DNA of 23,732 bases. Origin: Spirogloea muscicola (Eukaryota > Streptophyta > Zygnematophyceae > Spirogloeales > Spirogloeaceae). The notes beneath the pieces were generated by a model. That model had not been told where the DNA came from, made no database searches, and worked only from the letters and a program-made list of their open reading frames with translations. The position numbers were made by a program, and so were the translations under genes. Location: the NCBI GenBank assembly GCA_009602725.1, contig WELB01000305.1:93065-116796 (forward strand), given 5' to 3'. This document shows positions 1-8,908 of the stretch, piece by piece (the first letter of the stretch is position 1; each line of letters starts with the position of its first letter).

Positions 1-409
1 CTTTGCACCGCCGCGCTGGTCGCGCCCTTGCAGCAGCCTCTGGCTTGCGCAGCGGGGTTGCTCTTCCTCCCCTCAGCTCATCTGACTTCCTACTGCTGAC
101 ACGGGGGTATTGAGGGCGCCCTGTCTGCCTAGCCTTTGGCTCCGTCATGAACACCTGTATGCATCTGGCTGGCATTTCACAGCCGATTCTTTCATATCAG
201 CAGCCGCTTTCTTCCACCCGTCTGGCAATGAAGTGCGGCCCCGTCGGATTCTTCTGGCGTCGCCTGGGCGGCACTCTCGCCCACGACCCTGCCGAGGTCA
301 CTACGGACACCATATGTACGCCCCCGCCCCACGCCGAGAGCCCGGCTGCTGATGTCAACAAGGGGCGGCTGTGAAAGACACAGCTCTTCTGCTCTTCGGA
401 CTTGTGATT

Positions 410-490
410 GGCCAGCCCAGTGAAAGGGAATGAACAGAGTTCGAAGGGGCCAGAGTGCTAAAGCGCACAGCGACTCAAGTGGCCACTGGG
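410..490. repeat. Dispersed repeat, copy A
   Basis: About 80 bases, beginning GGCCAGCCCA and ending in a conserved core of the form GCRCACAGCGAMTCAAGTGG. It aligns along its length with 724-800, and its core recurs at 10650-10679. The family was not identified. Strand and true ends are unknown. Confidence 0.6.
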
Positions 491-643
491 TGAAAGAAGT
501 GGCTCTCTTTTTCCAGCCCCTATCCTCAATGGGCGAGCCCCCCTGTTTCTCGTAAGGAGTGGCTCTACCACTGGGTGCTCAATCTCCCCTGTTGAGCCGC
601 AGGCCTGAGAAACTTGTCTCCGGTAGCTAGTCCCCTGTCTACA

Positions 644-671
644 GCCAGAGCTGGCTGTGAAAGCCAGCCGG
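644..671. repeat. GGCTGGC/GCCAGCC inverted repeat
   Basis: GCTGGCT and AGCCAGC face each other across a loop of a few bases. A near match to the right arm and its flank (AAAGCCARCC followed by AGTGCATA) recurs at about 5365-5385, inside the segment that interrupts the 5' end of the phosphatidylserine synthase gene. Confidence 0.5.
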
Positions 672-723
672 AGTGCATACAGGAGAAGCATAAATCTTCC
701 AGCAGAGGGCGATGGCTGTGCTC

Positions 724-800
724 GGCCAGCCCAGGAATACGATGATCAAAGTTTGAAGGAGCCAGAAAAGCGTGCAAGCACACAGCGAATCAAGTGGCCT
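724..800. repeat. Dispersed repeat, copy B
   Basis: Starts with GGCCAGCCCA like copy A, then carries the same GTTYGAAGGRGCCAGA block and the GCACACAGCGAATCAAGTGG core. Divergence from copy A is moderate, with small indels, which suggests an old interspersed element rather than a recent tandem duplication. Confidence 0.6.
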
Positions 801-1250
801 CAAGAGGAATGCTGATGAATTGAACGGCCTCCGCGAAGCCGTTGGAAGCAGAGAGAGCCCAAGGGGCCCAGTCTGTGGTCTCCTCTGCCTCAATCGTCTA
901 GTCACTATATGTCGCTGCCAAAGACGTCAAAGAATGAACTCTACAGAGAAGTAGGTGTCATGTTGCAGCTCATGTGGCCAGCCAAGCAGACCAAACCAAG
1001 GGTGGAGCAAGTGGCGTAAGGAAAATGATGCCTGGCACAAAAGTCGAACAAGCACAATATCTGTACGATAAGCTCCCCTGCAAGAAATCTGTTTGGGACG
1101 GAGTCACCCCGCCTAGAGCATGAGGTGGCAGCCAGGGGAAAGACTGCAGGAAGATGCAAGGCAAGCTCTGCAGGGGATTAAATAGCAGCATCCAACTCAC
1201 CAGGGCCCTGAGAGCCCCCGGCATGACATTTTGCCTGCTCCCCTTGGTGA

Positions 1251-1272
1251 TAGCCAGCCCTTTGGGCTGGCT
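1251..1272. repeat. Perfect 9-bp hairpin
   Basis: AGCCAGCCC, three T, then GGGCTGGCT: a perfect inverted repeat. The same GCCAGCC word recurs in and around the dispersed repeats at the left end and at 23376-23549 on the right. It is probably part of a repeat family, not a transcription terminator. Confidence 0.5.
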
Positions 1273-2494
1273 GACACTGGCTAGAAAATGATAACTCCGC
1301 ACCTAACCTCCTCCCACATATCCATTCTTCGCATACACATCTCGCCTGCCCTCCATTTCTCTCCCTCCTCCACCTGAAGTCCTCGAGATTCGGCTAGTGC
1401 CTTGAAAATTCCTGCACTTCCACTTGTGGACTAGCATCCCTTGCAGCTGCGCCTCTAGAAGGGCCTCTTCTGCTCCCTCTGTGAGCATGGCATGCCCCTT
1501 CCCGCCGCTTATATGTCAATGATAGCACTAAAAACAGCGGCAGATCTTTGAATCAATCTTCTTGCAGCTACACGGGCCAATGAAGGTGCTCCGCAGGCAC
1601 AGCCATGGTAACTGCTGAGCACTGGCTGACTGAAATGTGGAAAGCTCGGTGCTTATTTTCAAGGGTGGCCTCAAAAGCCAGCCGAGGCACTTGCAGGACG
1701 AGCCCTCGCCTGCAGGCTATGAGGTGTTGACCTAGGGCCGAGGATTGCCCTTATACATGCAACTTCTGCAGATGCCAACATATACGTGCCCGTCAAGGAG
1801 CCCCGAGTATCATGCCGTGCTTGTAGCTCTCCAGGTGATTGAAAATACATATGCAAGTGCAGTTCTTGGAGGTGCTTACAGACCTGATGCTCCCTTGCAT
1901 GGTTCAGCGCGATGTCCAGGGAAGTTGCCGGCTGCTGAAGCTGTATACGAGTCTACGGACACCAAAGCAATGCTTTAGCATGGCTCGCCAAGCTTCATGG
2001 GGGCACCTGTACCAAGTCTACAATCAGCTCAAGGGCCTTGCTGTTGTCTGGTACCATGTGTAGGGATGGACTTAGGTGTGCCACGCATTAAGGGATTCCA
2101 TGCATGTGAGATATGACTACATGCTGGTGCCTGAAGCCTCTTCGCTCAATCAGTCAATTACCTGAAGCATGTGGTCTAAATTAGGAATTATTAACGTGGT
2201 CTGCTATACGGCTTAAGCAGAAGAGTACGTACAGACATATGCAAGATATGCGATCACTGCAGACCTTGAGCTCATGCTTATGCACTCCTCAGTCACCGTA
2301 CGTACCTTGAGAAGCAGCTCTTTACGAGCTGTGTATAAGCTCATAGGCGGTCAGAGTGCGTGACATCCAGCCTATTGTCTTCTTTCCTTCAGTGTAGTTG
2401 TTGATTGGATGTTACGAGCTTGATGCCACCCTGCAAAGAAGGTTATGTCAAATCCTTGCTCACTTACGGGGTCCTTTGGAGGGTGGGACATGCA

Positions 2495-4896
2495 CTATAT
2501 GTCAGCTCTAAGCTTGATGAAGCTCACAAACTCCCCAGGTACCTCTTCAAGGACAAACATCTGGCCAACATGATGGGCTGGTGACAACCACTCAGCAGTG
2601 AATACGTGTTGGGCCTCTGGACCAATATCTGCAAGCATTGCCAATGACTCAGGCAGATAGATGGGGCTTTTGTCCTGCTGCATACTTTGACATCATGGGA
2701 GCTTTCTTGGGTGGGACAAGTAGGCTACTATTCATTTGAAGTACTTTGAACTGTACTAGGGTTTCTCAAAAGCTACATACCAAGGAAGGTTGTAAGAAAA
2801 GTGAAAGTTCTGATCTTTCTGCCTATCATACCTGGTCGCGGACCTTGAAGGTGCACACGATCAGTAACAAATTGCTGCAAGGGAAGGCAACACTTATTCA
2901 GTGGAAGTTGGTGAACATGTAAAGCATCACTGTGTCCTTATAACCAATTGTAAGCGGAAAATAAGGCAGCAACATACCTGCCATACTGCTGGCAGATATT
3001 CTCCGTTGTATGAGCTGTTGGTGCTTGCACGACTAGCCTGCTTGTGACTGTAGCCTGAGCCAGTGAAGATGGTGCACTTGGAGGCAAGCACAAGCATGCG
3101 GTAGGTGCGCAGATGTTGCCGCAAGTGCATGACGATAGCTTGGCTTGCTACCGTGGAGCTGAGAACAGTAGACCTGCAGGGAAGAGAGAAGTCCTTTTTA
3201 TACATGTATTATATGCAAATGCAATTTTGAGCATGCTTAAGCTCCCTGGAGACCTGACACATTACTTGACCTCACAGGGAGCGGTCCACAAACCATGACC
3301 ATACTAGGAACAACAATCCCCTTTGATTGGGCGAAGGTAAGTCTGTCTCTAAATGGCATGCTCCTCCTTGAAAGCACCAGAAGCAAGGCTCACTTCGGTG
3401 TCCCAGGCATTGTTGTCGCTCTTGCCCCTCGGTCTAACCAATGGAAAGCTCCAATGCTGTAGAGGAGGTACGACAACATGATGGACTTGCATTTCAGAGG
3501 CATGAAAGAAGAGGCGTAAGAGAAGTCGAGCAACATGCAAGAGAAGCCAGAAAGTACCATGGCGTGCAGCTCAAATGGTACCTATCAATTGCCAGCAGCT
3601 GTATGCTACCTTTGCCATGGCTTGAAACAATATCCTCCAGCTTTGGCCGCAGGCTCTGCAAAGCTCAAGTCAACACCCTCTTGTCATCAATCTCAGCAGG
3701 AGGTGATAGCAGCAGCGTGATTTCTAAATGTCCTCCACTATATCAGCTACTTTGTAGCTCAGGCAGGCTTCGGAAGTCCAAGAAAAGCATTGTGCAGATT
3801 TTTAAAGCAGGGTACGTACAAGCCCTTGATTGAAGCCTGCAAGCGGCTCATGTTCTTGGCACGTGCATTGCATCAGCTCTGACAGCTAACATTGCAGAAG
3901 TCTGCTGAGCTGTTTGAGAATGTACCTTCAGAGCTATCAGGAAGGCGAAGGTGCTGCGTGGTTGCGCAACATAGAATCTGCTAAGGCAGGCCTCAAGCAA
4001 CTTGTGCTCTTCACTTTTGTAGGCTTCGTTTCTGACCTGCTGAAGGGCTTCGACCGCCTGTGCCCCTGCATTGACACCAATCAGGTCACACTCAGGCATT
4101 GACACCAGTCAGGTTACACTCAGACAGAACAGTCACTTGAGAATCTCTGAACCAATTTCCTCTTATGTTGATAGCAAAAGAAACAGAAGCAATGAACCAG
4201 GTGTGCATCCATGCTTCCTTATGCCACTCTAGCTATGCATTGACTCTGAGACGATTAATCTGGGGCCGTCTATGCACATCTTGAAAAGGATACTCTTCTT
4301 CACTTAGATCTTGGTCAGGCATGTACGACTAAAGCGCCCTGGCAGAGCGTCTCACCTCGAGCCTCCCTTATCCGCGCTTTCAGAATGTTTACAAGTCGCA
4401 GGATGTCGAATTTAAAGTCTAAGTCAAAGTACAGTACTGCACCCTCATTGCCCCCATCGACTTGCTTCGGCAGGAGGCAAGTAGCAGCAACCTGAGTAGA
4501 GTCATCACAGCAAACTCAGCAACGTACTTTGCGTAAGTACTGCAGGTAAGGCCGCCAGAGACGGGGTTACCAGGAGCAGCCTGCCTTGCAAGTGACCTAC
4601 TACGTTATATATCGGACTTAGTTCACCTGCGGTCAATGAGGTGACCAGTTCCTCACCTGGACAAGGACCTCGGTCTTAGCAGAGCCACTAGCGCCACTGA
4701 TCTCCACAATAGAGTGGCCTCGCCTGAGCCGGACCATGTCGAGAAAAGGCACGGACGTGCGCAATGGCGCCATGTGGCACCTCTCCAAAAAGGCGCGTGC
4801 CGTGTCATCCGGCAGGACAAATGCCCAGAGATCGCGGTCAAGCGTCAGGGAGCTCTCGCCGCCCTCGCCGCCCTCGCTGCCATCTACGCCGGCCAT
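2495..4896 (-). CDS. XRCC2: XRCC2-like DNA repair protein (Rad51 paralogue)
   Basis: XRCC2 is a RecA-fold Rad51 paralogue acting in homologous recombination in the nucleus. Exons on the minus strand: 4896-4657, 4491-4356, 4065-3926, 3655-3582, 3456-3394, 3173-2978, 2874-2832 and a last one near 2677-2495. The first six junctions keep phase. Seen: a Walker A region GASGSAKTE (exon 1), a Walker B strand AVLYFDLDFKFDILRLV (exon 2), CLSRFYVAQPRSTFAFLIAL (exon 3), SIGAFHWLDR (exons 4-5), LRTYRMLVLASKCTIF (exon 6), EYLPAVWQQFVTDR (exons 6-7) and a C-terminal HHVGQMFVLEEVPGEF. These follow the order of animal XRCC2. At about 357 residues it is longer than human XRCC2 (280). An upstream in-frame Met at 5001 would add 35 residues; I prefer 4896. 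The final intron does not keep frame by one base, so the 3' end is unsure. It is divergent from the PSS gene. Family call firm; boundaries are manual. Confidence 0.85.
4068..4123. repeat. Tandem 28-bp duplication in XRCC2 intron 2
   Basis: Two adjacent 28-base units (4068-4095 and 4096-4123) differ at two positions. The proximal unit contains the AG acceptor of exon 3. In the distal unit the AG is lost because the unit junction follows directly. Confidence 0.85.
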
Positions 4897-5076
4897 GAAG
4901 CTCGCACAGGCTTTCTCCCGAGGCTCCCCGATGAGCCGCAGCGGCAGAAAGCGAGGGGGACCAATTGAGGCCGCAGCGATGGCGCAGAGCAGTCCTGCCA
5001 AGCCTGGCGCCGGAGGCGGCGCGCGCCGGCGCCAAGCCCGCGGCTGCAGCTGCGGCAGCGACGCGACTCTGGCGGT

Positions 5077-5111
<35 letters not shown>

Positions 5112-5411
5112 AGCCTGGCGCTGCCTGAGGACCAGCAGCAGGCTGGACGAGGGGCCGCAGCTGCAGGCCAAGGCTCCGGCAGATATCGAAGGCTTGCCGT
5201 TAAGGCTACCGACAAGTGGGCGGGGTGGGAGATGAGAGGTAAATTGGATCCGCCTGCGGGCGGCGCGTGTCGAGCCTCGGGAGCTGCCGAGGGCACGGCT
5301 CGGCGCCACGTGGTAAGCGGGATTCCCCGCGGAAAAAGACGAGTGCGGCATAATAGAGCGGCTGTAAAAGCCAACCAGTGCATAAGGTGTTCATATGTTA
5401 ATACAAAATTT
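4897..5411. promoter_or_regulatory. Shared divergent 5' region of XRCC2-like and PSS genes
   Basis: The first visible codons of two divergently transcribed genes lie about 0.5 kb apart here, so any promoters must fall in this zone or inside the first exons. The sequence is very GC-rich, with a GCG run at 5080-5108. No TATA-like element could be assigned with confidence. An ATG at 4979 opens a plus-strand frame running through the GCG run as alanines. It could be the true start of the PSS protein if the segment between the two GCG runs is misplaced. Confidence 0.4.
5080..5108. repeat. GCG triplet repeat
   Basis: About nine to ten uninterrupted GCG units. It reads as poly-alanine in the plus frame opened by the ATG at 4979, the same codon and residue as the second run at 5413-5434. 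Confidence 0.9.
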
Positions 5412-5412
5412 N
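5412..5412. other. Ambiguous base (N) at a probable assembly join
   Basis: A single N lies directly before the second GGC/GCG run. Upstream of it the PSS reading frame meets a TAA at 5399-5401 with no ATG between, so the N marks the point where a plausible PSS N-terminus is lost. Confidence 0.7.
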
Positions 5413-5434
5413 GGCGGCGGCGGCGGCGGCGGCG
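5413..5434. repeat. GCG triplet repeat at the start of PSS exon 1
   Basis: Seven or so GCG units, read as alanines in the PSS frame and continuing into [16 protein letters not shown]. Twin of the run at 5080-5108. Confidence 0.9.
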
Positions 5435-8400
5435 CCGGAGGAGAGCCGGAGAGCCGCGGCGGAGCGGGACCGCGCGGGCGTCTGGGCGGCGATCGACGAC
5501 GCCTCGGCGGCGCACTCCTCGCGGCTGGGGGAGCTGGACCCCTGGACCGCCTGGGCGTACAAGCCCCGCACCATCACCGCCCTCTGCGTCGGCGCCGCCT
5601 TCCTGGTGTACGAGTCGAGGCGCTCTTCATTGCACTGCCTGTCTTCTGCGACATCGGCGCCATCGTGGCACAGCCCCTTCTCGCTGGCCTCTTTTCCCTG
5701 ATCTCCTGAGGTCTTCCCCTTATGGTGATAATCCGAGCTGACATACGCTTTTGCGACATTGCAGGTATGCCAGCGGAGCGTTGAGCGTTGAGGAACCGAG
5801 TAAGAACACGGTGATCAACGTGAAAAGGTCTGGCACTGCCCTTGGAGGCAGAGTGCACAGTACTGTAGCGCTTTCACGTCTTGTCCTTTGAGAGGGTAAT
5901 GCCTTGTCCGCGACCCCGCCAAGATAAAAGACGAAGTCCCTCTTTTGAGGCTCGTCATGAATGCTGATAAGCTGGCAATTATTGTCTGACAACCAGCAAC
6001 AAGGATTTTGGACAGGCTCTGTCAAGCAGTGCACCAATGATTGCAGAAAGCACCATTCTCACCAAAGAGTACTACTGTCTTCTCTTGCTGGCTACCAATG
6101 CAGAGGAGTCTGTGCAACAGTACTTGTTTACCTCGGCTACTCACTTGCTCAGGCCCCACCGACGTGAGTGCTCATCTCAACAAGTGACAGGAACCTGCTA
6201 CTCACCGATGCTCCCTTAGGTAATCACAATTACAGAGATTGAGGGGTTCATGAGGAGACAGACCCCTAATTTCCCCCCAAAGACTGCTGGCACTTGCAGC
6301 ATTCTCATCCGTCCCCATCCAGCTATCTGGAAACTTGTCCATGGGGTCGCGGTCGTTTATCTCATCTTCCTTACCTTTCTCCTGTTTCAGGTAAGTAGAG
6401 TAACCAGCAATACCTTTACTAGCTGCTACTTATAGCCCAGGGGTGGACTGACCTATCTTAATGTATATGCATTGACTGCTGCCTCTAGTGCTGTACCTAT
6501 TGCTGCTAGTGTGAATCTAGATAGTCTTCCTAAGCTTGCATATGTGGATCTGAGCTGCAGAGTGCTGACGATGCCCGGCAGTTCCTGAAGCACCTGCATC
6601 CTGATCTTGGTGTTCGTAAGTGCAAAGCCAACAACTCCATTGTGCTTTCAGTGCTGTAAGCTTGACTCTAGTGCTGTAAGCTTGACGATGCCACTGCATG
6701 TAATACACGACAAACAATATCACTAGGTTTTAGGTGTCGAGCATCAAAGGCTTGGATGCAGATTGTTGTGACCTTTTCAACAACCCACTCTAGCAATGTG
6801 AAAACAGGGCTGGAAGAACGAGCCTACGGAGGAGATTGCCGCATTTACACACCAGAAAATCCAACCAACAAATTTAAGAATGTGTATGTAAGTGGACAAT
6901 ACGTAGTGGCAGCAGCTTATATACTTCATATGACACCTGACTCTCATCTCAGCTAGTTCAGCGTCAAGATACTTGCACTGCTCTCCCCTGCAGGACACAC
7001 TCTTTGATGAGTTCGTCATTGCCCACATTCTTGGGTGGTATGCCAAAGCGATTATGCTCCGAAACAATCTACTCCTGTGGATACTCTCGATCAGTTTTGA
7101 ATTTATGGAGGTAAACTCTACATTGAGCTGACTTCGATTTCAGATAATTTACAATCACACAGAGGTTGCTGTTGCGACAGAAAGTTATGAAGATGCCCTT
7201 CATGCCAGCTAAGGAAGCCAGTCACATGTTTGGCACATTCAGTCCACTCTTGTCCATGACTGAAGGAGCAGTGGGATTCGAGTCACTGGTCTATGTACAT
7301 CGCCAGTGCTCTGATGGATCTCCTCCTACCTGTTTACAGTCATGAGATTATGTCATTCTTTGGAGTATCATAATCTTGAGCCAGCAGCCTTGGAGCTATG
7401 CTGCAGGTAACATTCAACCACATGCTACCAAATTTCAACGAATGCTGGTGGGACAGCATCATTCTGGATATATTTTTGTGCAACTGGTTAGGTCAGTCTT
7501 GGCAACTCGTTGTCTTCACTAGTCAGGATCTTGTGCTATCTATTTATGAATCAGAGGCTGCTCAAGGCAGGTACTTCCCCTGCTTCACTATAGAAGTCAA
7601 TCTGGAAAGCATGCATTGAAACTAGAGGTCAGGAACTGTGCTTTTAGCATGTCAATTTATCATAGTTGCCACAAGCTTGAAGGTGCGGCACTGTGATTTA
7701 TGTAGTTTATTCCTGTCCTTTCTGTGTCACAGGTATATGGGCTGGAATGAAGACAGTGCGATACTTTGACGGAAAGACCTATAAGTGGGTGGGGCTGAGC
7801 AGGCAACCGTCTTTTGTTGGCAAGGTGTGTGTCCATGCAGCTGCACTTTGTCACTGCAGAGAATGCGGGATGAAAGTAGCAGACTTTGGAGGCAATGGAG
7901 AGGCGTTGGGCGCGTATAGCTTGTCTGATCTGAGATGACATTGAGAGTGTCACAGATCAAACGGTCTCTGAGCCAGTTTACACCTGCAAGTTGGGAGAAG
8001 GACCAATGGGACATGTTCTCTGGGCCATGGCGATTTCTTGAGGTAAAAATGATGTAGTTGACCAGGTCTGGTGCTTGAATGATTGTATAAACATGAGCTC
8101 CTGCTCCTGTCGCCCTCCTCCTGTCCCACAATGGTGCCGTGTTATGAGATGAACCTCTATTCAAGAGTACCTAGTAATAACAAGGTGATGACAGAGAACT
8201 GGGATGGGCTCCACAGGTGTTTACGCTGGTAGTCATTGTGGAGATTGTTGAGCTTATGGCATTCTTCCTTAAGACAGAACTATGGTTGCCTCCTACCAAT
8301 CCCCTAAATACTTACCGACTCCTCATCTGGTGGCTGATTGCCAATCCCGCCATCAGGGAGTACAACCAGTACATACAGAGCAGGTCAGCTGTGCCTGCCT

Positions 8401-8908
8401 CCTGGTGCTGGACGTTCTGCAGGTCCTGCAATCTTCTCTGACATCTGTCACATGCTCAAGGAAGTCACAAAATTTTCCTATGCAGGAACCCTAATAAGAA
8501 GCTAGGAGCATTCTGCTGGCTTTCTGCTGCAATCTGCATTGTGGAGCTTCTCATTGCCATCAAGTTTGGTCGAGGTACTTATTCCAGCTCTTACCTCTCC
8601 TTCTTCATGTATTTGATTGGAAGAGTTGCTTACTGTCTCGCTCAAATCCTTTCCTTGGCGGGAGCAGTGGTGCACTTTGCCTGCCTTCACTTGTCAGTCC
8701 CTTGTGCAATTGGATGAGTATGCTTGTACTGTTCTGACGCATGCAAGCTCACATTGTAGGTCAATATCACAAGCCTATGCCAACCTGGCTAATCATCTTC
8801 TGGTCATCATTTGTTACCGGCTTGGTACTCTTTGTCAGTGGCTGGACTCTCCGCAACTATCTAGCAGTAAGAAGCGGGAGTAAGCCTACAACTAAGAAGC
8901 TCAATTGA
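5414..8908 (+). CDS. PSS1: Phosphatidylserine synthase, base-exchange type (5' end incomplete)
   Basis: An ER-membrane enzyme family that exchanges the head group of PE or PC for serine to make phosphatidylserine. Thirteen exons: 5414-5607, 5765-5827, 6104-6163, 6300-6390, 6561-6615, 6808-6887, 6994-7110, 7407-7491, 7733-7824, 7956-8042, 8217-8383, 8486-8574, 8760-8908. The sum is 1329 nt, in frame throughout. Hallmarks in order: [67 protein letters not shown] (the ECWWD signature), [30 protein letters not shown]. About nine to ten hydrophobic segments are spread along it. The protein ends TTKKLN, a C-terminal KKXX dilysine signal fitting ER retention. At 442 visible residues it matches plant PSS length and resembles the land-plant form. 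No ATG is present in frame upstream: TAA at 5399 precedes the Ala run. Exon 1 is far richer in G/C third positions than later exons. Confidence 0.95.
6650..6689. repeat. Tandem 20-bp duplication in PSS intron 5
   Basis: AGTGCTGTAAGCTTGAC occurs at 6650 and again at 6670, in adjacent 20-base units. A small local duplication within the intron. Confidence 0.85.

Larger units (their letters stand above)
1..2494. other. Intergenic region, no supported gene
   Basis: I see no convincing exon chain here. Bases 1-99 form an open frame rich in G/C at third positions that ends in TGA at 97-99. It could be the edge of a gene lying to the left, but nothing in it is recognisable. The rest has only short open frames without splice partners. 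The stretch carries two copies of a dispersed repeat (410-490 and 724-800) and inverted GGCTGGC/GCCAGCC motifs, listed separately. It lies downstream of the 3' end of the XRCC2-like gene, so it should also contain that gene's 3' UTR. Confidence 0.5.

Noticed and set aside
1251-1272. Perfect hairpin considered as a rho-independent terminator
   Set aside because: The window is clearly eukaryotic with spliced genes, there is no following T run, and the arms belong to a repeated word.
4838-5741. Long Arg-, Ala- or Gly-rich open frames on both strands through the triplet repeats
   Set aside because: They come from low-stop GC-rich sequence and pass through the N at 5412. Apart from the XRCC2 and PSS exon frames, none shows family similarity.
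7262-7290. GGGATTCGAGTCACT resembling a tRNA T-arm inside PSS intron 7
   Set aside because: No matching acceptor stem, D-arm or anticodon arm lies upstream at the right spacing.
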